From NCBI GenBank assembly GCA_038211505.1, contig JBBQVO010000200.1, positions 1 to 5,723 on the forward strand: DNA of 5,723 bases, in the 5' to 3' direction. Each line of letters starts with the position of its first letter. Within the stretch, counting starts at the first letter, position 1. Positions 1 to 5,723 of this stretch are shown here, piece by piece. The stretch comes from JBBQVO01 sp038211505 (GTDB taxonomy: Bacteria > Chloroflexota > Dehalococcoidia > DSTF01 > JACRBR01). The position numbers and the translations under genes were made by a program. The notes beneath the pieces were generated by a model that was not told the origin of the DNA, did no database searches, and worked only from the letters and a program-made list of their open reading frames with translations.

Positions 1-1608
1 ATGTCCGCCGAGAACATCGGCGCGATGATCCTCGGCGTCGCGATCTTCTCCGTGACGCACAAGATCGAGTGGATCATGTTCCCGCTCGTCCTGCGATCGT
101 TCGGCATCATCGCCGCCATCGCCGGCCTCACCTCGGTGCCGTTCTTCACGGACGCTGACCCGAAGAGCAAGCAGGATCCGATGACGCCGCTGAACTACGG
201 CTTCTACGTTGTATCGGCGCTCTCGATCGTCGGACTCTTCATCGCGACGTATGTCATGCTCGGCGACGCCTGGTACTGGTTCTTCTTCTGCGGCATCGTC
301 GGCATCGCCACCGGCATCGCCTTCGTGTACATCACGCAGTACTACACCGCCGGCTCGTGGCGCCCGGTGCAGGAGATCGCCGAAGCGTCACGCACAGGCC
401 CCGCGACGAACATCATCATCGGTACCGCTGTCGGCTTCGAGACGACGGCGCTCACTGCCATCGCCATTGGCCTCGCGCTCATCGGATCCTTCGCGCTCGG
501 CTCGCAGGCCGACATCAATCCCGCCATCCCACCCTTCACCACCGGCATCTTCGGCACCGCCGTCGCCACGATGGGCATGCTGATGTCGGCGGCCTACATC
601 CTCAGCATGGACACGTTCGGCCCGATTACCGACAACGCCGGCGGCATCACCGAGATGTCCGGCGCGCCCGAGAGTGCACGCGAGATCACCGACAAACTCG
701 ACGCCGTCGGCAACACGACGAAGGCCCTCACGAAGGGCTACGCCGTCGCGTCCGCCGGCCTCGCCGCATTCCTGCTCTTCTCGGCCTACCTCGACAAGGT
801 GAAGGAGCGGCTGGAAATCCCGCTCACCGCCGAGCTGCCGATCGACCTGTCGAAGGTTGACGTCTTCGTCGGCGGCCTGCTCGGCGCGATGCTCGTCTTC
901 CTCTTCAGCTCACTTGCCATTCGCGCCGTCGGTAACGCCGCGGGTGCGATTATCGAAGAGGTGCGCCGCCAGTTCCGCGCCGACCCCGGCATCATGGCCG
1001 GCACGTCGCGCCCGGACTACGCCGCCGCGGTGGACATCACCGCGAAAGCTGCTCTACGCGAGATGGTGCTGCCGGGCATTCTTGCCGTTAGCCTCCCCGT
1101 CGCTGTTGGCCTCATCTTCCGCTACGCCCGCCACGAGAGCGTCACAACGACGCTCAACGGCCTCACCTACACCGCCCACGACGCATCGGGGTGGCTCGCC
1201 GTTTCCGGCACGCTGATCATCGGCACGATCGCCGGCATCCTCATGGCCACCGTCCTGAACAACGGCGGCGGTGCCTGGGACAACGCCAAGAAGTTCATCG
1301 AGTCCGGCGGCCTCAAGGACGAGAACGGCAACACGCTCGGCAAAGGCAGCGAGCCGCACAAGGCGGCCGTCGTCGGCGACACCGTCGGCGACCCCTTCAA
1401 GGACACAGCCGGCCCGTCGCTGCATGTGCTGATCAAGCTCCTTGCCACGATCACGCTCGTGCTCGCGCCGCTGTTCATCAAGAGCAACTCCGTGACAATC
1501 ACCGGTACTCGCACCGCGCAGCCCGGCACGACGATCGAGCAGCAGGTTCCGGGCCTCGCCTCCGACGCTGCGCTCACATCGCCGGCCGAAGCGGCCGTCG
1601 CGCCGTAA
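1..1608 (+). CDS. hppA: K+-independent membrane H+-translocating pyrophosphatase, 3' part (5' end outside window)
   Basis: This enzyme hydrolyses pyrophosphate in the cytoplasm and uses the energy to pump H+ across the membrane. The 535 visible residues are highly hydrophobic with many membrane spans. Family signatures appear in order: SRTGPATNII (130-139), GPITDNAGGITEMS (207-220), GNTTK (237-241), GGAWDNAKKFIE (423-434) and HKAAVVGDTVGDPFKDTAG (453-471), which supplies the Asp/Lys residues (D460, D464, K467, D468) that bind Mg-pyrophosphate. K241 and T244 occupy the two positions that separate K+-independent from K+-dependent enzymes in this family, which implies K+ independence. The first substrate motif (DVGADLVGKVE type) and the GDNVGD motif are absent. 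Full-length members are usually about 650-800 residues, so the ATG at base 1 is probably an internal Met and the gene begins upstream. After the last membrane span (about 479-493) comes an Ala/Thr-rich tail of roughly 40 residues. The stop TAA is followed 40 bp later by a terminator hairpin. Confidence 0.96.
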   Translation: MSAENIGAMILGVAIFSVTHKIEWIMFPLVLRSFGIIAAIAGLTSVPFFTDADPKSKQDPMTPLNYGFYVVSALSIVGLFIATYVMLGDAWYWFFFCGIVGIATGIAFVYITQYYTAGSWRPVQEIAEASRTGPATNIIIGTAVGFETTALTAIAIGLALIGSFALGSQADINPAIPPFTTGIFGTAVATMGMLMSAAYILSMDTFGPITDNAGGITEMSGAPESAREITDKLDAVGNTTKALTKGYAVASAGLAAFLLFSAYLDKVKERLEIPLTAELPIDLSKVDVFVGGLLGAMLVFLFSSLAIRAVGNAAGAIIEEVRRQFRADPGIMAGTSRPDYAAAVDITAKAALREMVLPGILAVSLPVAVGLIFRYARHESVTTTLNGLTYTAHDASGWLAVSGTLIIGTIAGILMATVLNNGGGAWDNAKKFIESGGLKDENGNTLGKGSEPHKAAVVGDTVGDPFKDTAGPSLHVLIKLLATITLVLAPLFIKSNSVTITGTRTAQPGTTIEQQVPGLASDAALTSPAEAAVAP

Positions 1609-1648
1609 CGGTACAGAACCACCGGAACGATCATCAGAACAAGAGCGA

Positions 1649-1673
1649 AGGGCCTCCCAAACCGGGAGGCCCT
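1649..1673 (+). terminator. Rho-independent-type terminator hairpin after hppA
   Basis: A perfect 10-bp stem (AGGGCCTCCC at 1649-1658 pairing with GGGAGGCCCT at 1664-1673) encloses the 5-nt loop AAACC. It lies 40 bp past the hppA stop and before the next gene. The downstream tract (CTCTCCGTTG) is only moderately T-rich, so termination may be less efficient than at a classical intrinsic terminator. The position and stem strength still make a terminator the simplest reading. Confidence 0.8.
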
Positions 1674-1736
1674 CTCCGTTGCCGCCGCACCACCCACCAA
1701 TACCTCATGCCATGCCCGCCACATCGCCGCTCGCGG

Positions 1737-1765
1737 TTGTTGTTGATCGCGGGCGGGCGTACGCT
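1737..1765 (+). promoter_or_regulatory. Candidate sigma-70-type promoter for the serine hydrolase gene
   Basis: TTGTTG (1737-1742) and TACGCT (1760-1765) are separated by exactly 17 bp. The -35 box keeps the TTG core and the -10 box keeps the key T, A and final T. Transcription would start near 1772, about 24 nt before the chosen ATG, and would include the Shine-Dalgarno sequence. The non-core positions match poorly, so this is a plausible prediction only. Confidence 0.4.
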
Positions 1766-1783
1766 CTCGGCAGTGAGTTCGCG

Positions 1784-1790
1784 AGGGAGG
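1784..1790 (+). promoter_or_regulatory. Ribosome binding site that fixes the serine hydrolase start
   Basis: AGGGAGG lies 5 nt before ATG 1796 and only 2 nt before the in-frame GTG 1793. Spacing favours the ATG. The far upstream TTG (1679) has no comparable Shine-Dalgarno sequence. Confidence 0.7.
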
Positions 1791-1795
1791 GTGTG

Positions 1796-3259
1796 ATGGC
1801 GTTTGTGTTCGACGGAGCGGCGGGTCAACGGGTGCGAGCGGCGGCCGCCGCGGCGATCGAGAAGTACCACGCGCCAGGGATCGCCGTCGGCGTGGTTGTC
1901 GGCGACGATCTCGTGTTCGCCGAAGGCTTCGGGCTCGCCGACATCGAGTCAGGCGAGGCGATGACGGCCGATCGGCGCCAGCGCGTCGCGTCCGTAACGA
2001 AGACGATGGTCGGCTTGTGCTCGATGGCGCTCGTCGACGAAGGACGACTACGTCTCGACGATCGCATCGTCGATCATCTGCCGGAGATTGTGTTCGACGG
2101 GCCGGCGGAAACGATGACCGTGCGGCATCTGCTGACGCACACCGCCGGCATGGGCGAAGCGCCGACGCAGGCTGCGCTGGCAAACACGGTCAACCCTAAC
2201 CCGGAAGCGAAAGCGATGCCGGGCGGCTTCGCGACACTCTATCCCGACGGCATCCTCATCGAGGCCACACCCGGCACGAAGTGGGCATACGCGAATCACG
2301 GCTACGCGCTGCTTGGCGAGATCCTGATCCGCAGCGAGAAGGCATCGTCACTACAGGAGATTCTCGAACGACGGATCTTCGGACCGCTCGGCATGAGGGA
2401 TAGCGACGTGCTCGATGAGCAGGATGCACGCCTGACGTCGTGCTACCACCACCGCACGAACGATGACACGCGCGCGCTGCTCGAACGCGCCGGCATGAAG
2501 CCGCCGGACGAGACACCGATCGACGGCCACAACATCCGAGGGCGGTTCACGCAGGAGTTCAACAAGGGGATGTGCGCGGCCGGCGCGGCGCAGTCGACGA
2601 TCGCCGATATGGCGCGCTACGCGTCAGCGCTGCTGAAGCGCGGCGCCGGCATCGTGCGCCCTGAGACGTTCGAAGCGATGGTCGCGCCGCAATGGTGTCC
2701 CGACGAGCGCATGGTGAGTTGGGGCCTGTCGTTCGCGCGCACGCCGCGCAGCGGACGCCGAACGTTCGGCCACGGCGGCGCCTACTTCGGCGGCTGGAAT
2801 ACGAACCTCTGTGTGATACCCGAAGAGAACATTGCGATCATCCAGTTCATGAACATCATGCTCGACACGCCCGGCCCGATCTTCAGCCGGATCATTCGCG
2901 CCGTGCTCGATGCGAAGGCGACAGAGTACGCAGAGCCCGTGCGCGATCCATCGCTGCTCGACAGCGCCCCAGGCATGTACGAATGCACGCCCGGCCGCCT
3001 GATGAACTTCCGTCTCAGCACGAAGTACGGCCGCGTCCAGATCTACGCCGACGAGGGCGCGTTGTTCGTGCGATCCCGCCGCGGCCCGTGGAAGTCCGGC
3101 GCGCGTCTGCTGCAGGCCGATGCCTCCGACCCGCTGATGACCGTCGTCGAGCAAGACGACGGCGAGCGCCCGCAAGTGCTCCTCGCGCGCGACGCGTCGG
3201 GCCGCGTCGACGGCCTGCGTTGCGACGATCTCGTGCAGATGGTGCGGGCGCAGGAATAG
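1796..3259 (+). CDS. Serine hydrolase, class C beta-lactamase / PBP-like family, with C-terminal beta-rich domain
   Basis: This is an acyl-enzyme serine hydrolase of the large family that includes class C beta-lactamases, D-Ala carboxypeptidases, D-aminopeptidases and esterases. The substrate cannot be deduced. In the 487-residue product, the catalytic SxxK motif is S66-V-T-K69, the YxN motif is Y165-A-N167 and the third motif is H326-G-G (HGG in place of KTG, common in the esterase/peptidase branches). The fold covers about residues 10-375. Residues about 385-487 look like the beta-barrel, lipocalin-like C-terminal domain found on many relatives. I see no signal peptide or lipobox, so the protein appears cytoplasmic. 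ATG 1796 was chosen because AGGGAGG (1784-1790) ends 5 nt before it and homology begins soon after. An in-frame GTG sits directly upstream at 1793. A more distant TTG at 1679 would add 39 low-complexity residues and is unlikely. The gene appears to be a single-gene transcription unit. Confidence 0.9.
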   Translation: MAFVFDGAAGQRVRAAAAAAIEKYHAPGIAVGVVVGDDLVFAEGFGLADIESGEAMTADRRQRVASVTKTMVGLCSMALVDEGRLRLDDRIVDHLPEIVFDGPAETMTVRHLLTHTAGMGEAPTQAALANTVNPNPEAKAMPGGFATLYPDGILIEATPGTKWAYANHGYALLGEILIRSEKASSLQEILERRIFGPLGMRDSDVLDEQDARLTSCYHHRTNDDTRALLERAGMKPPDETPIDGHNIRGRFTQEFNKGMCAAGAAQSTIADMARYASALLKRGAGIVRPETFEAMVAPQWCPDERMVSWGLSFARTPRSGRRTFGHGGAYFGGWNTNLCVIPEENIAIIQFMNIMLDTPGPIFSRIIRAVLDAKATEYAEPVRDPSLLDSAPGMYECTPGRLMNFRLSTKYGRVQIYADEGALFVRSRRGPWKSGARLLQADASDPLMTVVEQDDGERPQVLLARDASGRVDGLRCDDLVQMVRAQE

Positions 3260-3277
3260 CCCGGTCGGGCGCTGACC

Positions 3278-3574
3278 CTAGTCATCGGGCGACTCTTGCG
3301 CTCTCAAGTTCCGCGCTGCCGCCTCGGCCAACTCGTCGTAGAGCGTAAGAGGTTCGTCGAGCCACTTCCGGCCGGCGACCAAGAGCTGGGTGAGCTGCTC
3401 GTACGGGATGGTCAGCGGGAGCGTTGAGGGATGCGGACTGAAGATGAAGTTGACGTCCTCACCGTCTCGAATGAAGTACGCGAACCCGAATCCGCCCTTC
3501 CGCAAAACAACGGCAACTGCGTCGCCTTCCTCGGGCGGCTCTTTCACCATTGTGAATTCAGGGGACAATGCCAT
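3278..3574 (-). CDS. Hypothetical small soluble protein (98 aa)
   Basis: I do not recognise a family. The product is acidic and soluble, with no membrane segment or signal peptide. The first half alternates hydrophobic and charged residues (AVAVVLRKGGFGFAYFI, then VNFIFS), which suggests a small beta-sheet. The second half (about 60-93) looks helical. The start ATG at 3574 is preceded on the minus strand by GGGGTGA, about 6 nt upstream. The internal Met at residue 9 has no ribosome binding site. Balanced amino-acid composition, a good start signal and tight convergent packing (18 bp) against the serine hydrolase stop support a real gene. Between the two stops, GCCCGGTCGGGC (3259-3270) is a short near-palindrome that could act as a weak shared terminator. 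The gene is divergent from the TPR gene across 180 bp. Confidence 0.65.
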   Translation of the reverse strand: MALSPEFTMVKEPPEEGDAVAVVLRKGGFGFAYFIRDGEDVNFIFSPHPSTLPLTIPYEQLTQLLVAGRKWLDEPLTLYDELAEAAARNLRAQESPDD

Positions 3575-3754
3575 GATGTTTCACCCCGGCGTACGGTCAA
3601 CCGACTGCAACTACGTTTGATTGGCCCCGGCCGCCGCGACCGATTCCAGTATATGTCGCGTCGGTAATCCGACTCGCGCAATCCGGCTCCAAAACCGTCC
3701 GAAGTTGAAATGATGCGGGCTTCGCGACGATATCTCTCTTGACGGAGGTGTCGT
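3575..3754. promoter_or_regulatory. Divergent intergenic region with candidate promoters for both flanking small genes
   Basis: On the minus strand TATACT (complement of 3648-3653, 5 of 6 to the -10 consensus) faces the 98-aa gene, but no good -35 box lies 16-19 bp upstream. Immediately beside it an imperfect inverted repeat spans 3657-3678 (GTCGG/CCGAC around TAAT, extended by CGC/GCG after a 2-nt bulge), where a regulator could bind. On the plus strand TTGAAA (3705-3710) could be a -35 box for the TPR gene, with a weak -10 around GATATC (3729-3734). These are predictions from short matches. Confidence 0.3.
3744..3750 (+). promoter_or_regulatory. Strong Shine-Dalgarno sequence defining a TTG start
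   Basis: GGAGGTG, a perfect match to the anti-Shine-Dalgarno core, ends 4 nt before TTG 3755. No in-frame ATG or GTG lies nearby, so this site decides the non-ATG start of the TPR protein. Confidence 0.75.
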
Positions 3755-4345
3755 TTGTTCAAGCGGAAGCCGAGCATCCAGGGATTGACGCGCGTACGAG
3801 GGAGTGAAGCAAGTCTGATCGCCCTCGTGGAGTCGCGGGTCGACTCAGGAGCCGCAACCGGCGGCCTGATTGAAGAGATCGTCGCGGAGTGCCGGAGCAG
3901 GGTCGTCGCGCTGCCCGCGGATGCCTCGTGGCGGTTCCTCGTCGGCCGCTTCTTGATGGCCGCCGGCGATCCGATCGAGGCGCGCGACGAATTGGAGCAG
4001 GCGATACTGCTCGACCCCCTGGATCCGCGCGTGCCGGCGCATCTCGGCATCTGGTACGAAACGGCGTTGGTGGCGCGACGCGGCGGCGCGTCAAACATCG
4101 ACTTGCCCGTATTGCCGGGTCCGGTTGTGAGCGCTGACGCATCGAAATTCGGCCTGCTCGACGAGCGCCTCGCGCCCGAATTGCTGCGGAAGCGGTCGCT
4201 CGAATTCTTCGACGCCGCGGCGCGGTTCTCGCTGCCCCGTGCCGACGCGCGCTTCTTGCGCCAGCACATAGCGCACACAAGAGGACTACCGCTCGTCTCA
4301 AAAGAGCTGCCGGAGAATGTGACGCCGATGCGGCACGTCGGATAG
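3755..4345 (+). CDS. Small TPR-repeat protein of unknown function (196 aa)
   Basis: One clear tetratricopeptide repeat spans about residues 57-90. It carries the consensus small residues at the expected spacing (G64, A76, A83, P88, i.e. TPR positions 8, 20, 27, 32), followed by another helix (VPAHLGIWYETALVARR). TPRs normally mediate protein-protein contacts, and the partner is unknown. Residues about 135-175 are again helical and Arg/Leu-rich and may form a degenerate second repeat. There is no signal peptide or transmembrane segment, and the N-terminus is basic (MFKRKPS), so the protein is probably cytoplasmic. Translation starts at TTG with an excellent GGAGGTG ribosome binding site. The gene stands alone, divergent from the 98-aa gene and followed 33 bp later by an inverted-repeat element. 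The TPR call is good; the cellular role is unknown. Confidence 0.75.
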   Translation: MFKRKPSIQGLTRVRGSEASLIALVESRVDSGAATGGLIEEIVAECRSRVVALPADASWRFLVGRFLMAAGDPIEARDELEQAILLDPLDPRVPAHLGIWYETALVARRGGASNIDLPVLPGPVVSADASKFGLLDERLAPELLRKRSLEFFDAAARFSLPRADARFLRQHIAHTRGLPLVSKELPENVTPMRHVG

Positions 4346-4378
4346 CGGCTGTCGTCCGTGAGTTGGCCTTGCACCAGC

Positions 4379-4554
4379 GGCATTCCGAGCGCAGTCGAGG
4401 AATCTCTCCGGTTGCGCCGCAAAAGCAGTCTCACGACGATATCGGCCGCGTTCGACACCGATCCAGAGTTCGACTCCGAGTCTCTCACGGTGTGCGCCGT
4501 CGAGACTACACTCGTACCGCGACCGAAGAGATCTTCGGCTTCGCTCAGAATGAC
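4379..4554. repeat. MITE-like or REP-like inverted-repeat element
   Basis: The ends are imperfect inverted copies. The left arm at 4381-4411 starts CATTCCGAGCGCAGTCGAGG. The right arm, read on the minus strand from 4552 to 4523, starts CATTCTGAGCGAAGCCGAAG. They agree at about 25 of 30 positions with one single-base gap. The interior also folds: ACACCG (4455-4460) pairs with CGGTGT (4488-4493), and AGAG/CTCT plus ACT/AGT pair inside it. Translation in the various frames gives peptides such as VILSEAEDL and RHSERSRGIS, which I know as recurrent artefact ORFs from dispersed repeats in many bacterial genomes. No transposase and no clear target duplication is visible. It may also act as a 3' hairpin or terminator for the TPR gene. 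Confidence 0.7.
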
Positions 4555-4847
4555 ATAACCGAACAGAACGACAGCCGCGACTGAGCGATCGTCTCGCAAA
4601 CGCCGGGCTCCGCGCCGTTCCGCTACACTGACACCAGCCGGCCGCCGCTGCGGCCGCACGCTACCGCGCGCTGACATGCGGACATCCCCGTATTGTTGAA
4701 TCTCCGGCGCACTGGTACTCGTTCGACGGCGCATCCGTCGTGACGTGAGTGCGCGCGTGGGCGAGAAGCCCGGGCACGGCAATAACATTACATAAGAACA
4801 GTGCCGATCGCTTGGATCTGAGCGGCGGGACGGCGAAGAGGAGCAGC
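4555..4847. other. Gene-free leader region upstream of typA
   Basis: No convincing coding frame is present on either strand. The stretch holds a TACACT hexamer (4624-4629) that could be a -10 box but lacks a TTG-type -35. A 7-bp GC hairpin follows (4639-4645 with 4650-4656, loop CGCT). A 6-bp hairpin CGACGG/CCGTCG lies at 4724-4740. A conspicuous AT-rich patch (4781-4798) contains TAACAT (4783-4788), about 60 nt before the typA start. The typA promoter is probably in here, but I cannot place it with confidence. No tRNA or riboswitch fold is recognised. Confidence 0.4.
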
Positions 4848-5723
4848 ATGAGCACCAGCACGACAGAAGCGGCCACGGCCGAGAAGCCGAGCGTCCGCGA
4901 CGACCTCCGCAACATCGCGATTATCGCCCACGTTGACCACGGCAAGACGACGCTCGTCGATGCGATGCTCTGGCAGAGCGGCGTGTTCCGGGAGAACGAA
5001 GAGGTGGTCGAGCGTGTGATGGACTCGAACGACCTGGAGCGGGAGAAGGGGATCACGATCCTCGCCAAGAACACGTCCGTGCGCTACGGCGCGACGAAGA
5101 TCAACATCGTCGACACGCCCGGCCACGCCGACTTCGGCGGCGAGGTCGAGCGCACGCTGAAGATGGTGGACGGCGTGCTGCTGCTGGTCGACGCGAGCGA
5201 GGGCCCGCTGCCGCAGACGCGCTTCGTGCTGAAGAAGGCGCTTGAGCTGCATCTGCCGCCGATCGTCGTCATCAACAAGATCGATCGCAAGGACGCGCGC
5301 GTGCAGGAAGTGCTGAATGAGATCTACGATCTCTTCATCGACCTCGACGCGACGGAGGAGCAGCTCGATTTTCCGGTGCTCTACACGATCGCCCGGGACG
5401 GCATCTGCCGCCTCACGCCTGACGGCGAAGACTTCAAGCTCGCGCCGCTCTTCGATGCGATCCTGCGTTCGATTCCGGCGCCGTCCTACGAGCCGGAGAT
5501 GCCGCTGCAGATGCTGGTGTTGAATCTCGACTACTCAGAGTTCGTCGGCCGGCTGGCCGTCGGGCGCATCGTCAACGGCAACATTCGCGCCAAGACGGAG
5601 GTCGGCCTCGTGCACGAGGGCGGCAACGTCACGCGCGCGCGCGTCACGTATCTGTACGGCTTCGAGGGACTGGAGCGCGTCGATATCGAAGAGGCCGGCC
5701 CCGGCGACATCGTCGCCTTCGCC
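4848..5723 (+). CDS. typA: TypA/BipA ribosome-associated translational GTPase, 5' part (runs off right edge)
   Basis: TypA/BipA is a GTPase of the EF-G/LepA superfamily that binds 70S ribosomes and aids ribosome assembly and translation under stress or cold. The 292 visible residues begin with a non-conserved 20-residue tail and continue with the G domain: G1 AHVDHGKT (27-34), G2 Thr within REKGITI (T70), G3 DTPGH (89-93) and G4 NKID (143-146). The FPVLYTIARDG segment (176-185) stands where TypA has its G5 loop. The beta-barrel domain II starts about 215 (LNLDYSEFVGRLAVGRI, 226-241, is characteristic of TypA and not of EF-G or LepA). Family length is about 600-615 residues, so about half is visible, and the frame is open to the window end. 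The ATG was chosen because AGAGGAG (4837-4843) lies 4 nt upstream. The usual G5 serine is replaced by isoleucine (I181-A-R). Confidence 0.96.
   Translation, partial: MSTSTTEAATAEKPSVRDDLRNIAIIAHVDHGKTTLVDAMLWQSGVFRENEEVVERVMDSNDLEREKGITILAKNTSVRYGATKINIVDTPGHADFGGEVERTLKMVDGVLLLVDASEGPLPQTRFVLKKALELHLPPIVVINKIDRKDARVQEVLNEIYDLFIDLDATEEQLDFPVLYTIARDGICRLTPDGEDFKLAPLFDAILRSIPAPSYEPEMPLQMLVLNLDYSEFVGRLAVGRIVNGNIRAKTEVGLVHEGGNVTRARVTYLYGFEGLERVDIEEAGPGDIVAFA

Noticed and set aside
1679..1795. Upstream TTG start that would extend the serine hydrolase by 39 residues
   Set aside because: It begins directly after the hppA terminator, lacks a ribosome binding site, and the extension shows no signal peptide or conserved motif. 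The AGGGAGG before ATG 1796 explains the start better.
1167..2183. A 338-codon minus-strand frame across the end of hppA and the start of the serine hydrolase
   Set aside because: It is antisense to two well-supported genes, crosses their terminator and has Arg/Ser/Pro-rich composition typical of shadow frames.
2624..3175. A 183-codon minus-strand frame inside the serine hydrolase
   Set aside because: It is fully antisense to a gene with clear catalytic motifs and has no recognisable family features of its own.
4461..4486. GAGTTCGACTCCGAG, reminiscent of a tRNA T-arm
   Set aside because: No 5-bp T stem, anticodon arm, acceptor stem or CCA arrangement fits around it. It lies inside the repeat element and pairs as part of that element's inner hairpin.
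4358..4584. Two overlapping plus-strand open frames of 66 and 73 codons in the repeat element
   Set aside because: They read straight through the inverted-repeat arms (RHSERSRGIS, SASLRMT, SFAQND), have no ribosome binding site and are explained by the repeat.
3544..4788. A 414-codon open frame on the minus strand
   Set aside because: It overlaps the TPR gene, the repeat element and the start of the 98-aa gene. The product is a Ser/Arg-rich low-complexity translation and includes VILSEAEDL-type repeat artefacts. It is a shadow frame in GC-rich DNA.
4788..5252. Minus-strand frames antisense to typA (137 and 154 codons)
   Set aside because: The plus strand encodes unmistakable TypA G motifs. 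The antisense frames are rich in His/Arg/Val/Leu from GC-rich codon complements.

Overview
The window looks like ordinary chromosome from a GC-rich bacterium. A Chloroflexota-type (Dehalococcoidia or Thermomicrobia-like) origin is my best guess. It rests on the style of the pyrophosphatase and TypA proteins, the GC-rich codon use and a dispersed repeat of a kind I associate with such genomes. This is an impression, not a phylogenetic result. No phage, transposase, CRISPR array, rRNA or tRNA was seen.

Layout. Positions 1-1608 hold the 3' part of hppA, a membrane H+-pumping pyrophosphatase whose N-terminal region lies outside the window. It ends at a perfect 10-bp terminator hairpin (1649-1673). 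A monocistronic serine hydrolase of the class C beta-lactamase / penicillin-binding-protein-like family follows (1796-3259), with its own candidate promoter and a good ribosome binding site. Its stop is 18 bp from the end of a convergent small gene of unknown function (3278-3574, minus strand). A 180-bp divergent spacer separates that gene from a small TPR-repeat protein (3755-4345), which starts at TTG behind a strong Shine-Dalgarno sequence. The gene-free stretch 4346-4847 contains a 176-bp element with about 30-bp imperfect terminal inverted repeats (4379-4554) and then a leader region. The window closes with the first 292 codons of typA (bipA), a ribosome-associated translational GTPase that continues past the right edge.

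How the genes work together. There is no evidence of a shared pathway. hppA (energy coupling and pyrophosphate removal) and typA (ribosome assembly and stress translation) are housekeeping genes. The serine hydrolase and the two small genes are separate transcription units. The best candidate for a second look is the inverted-repeat element between the TPR gene and typA. I did not find a convincing new biological system here.
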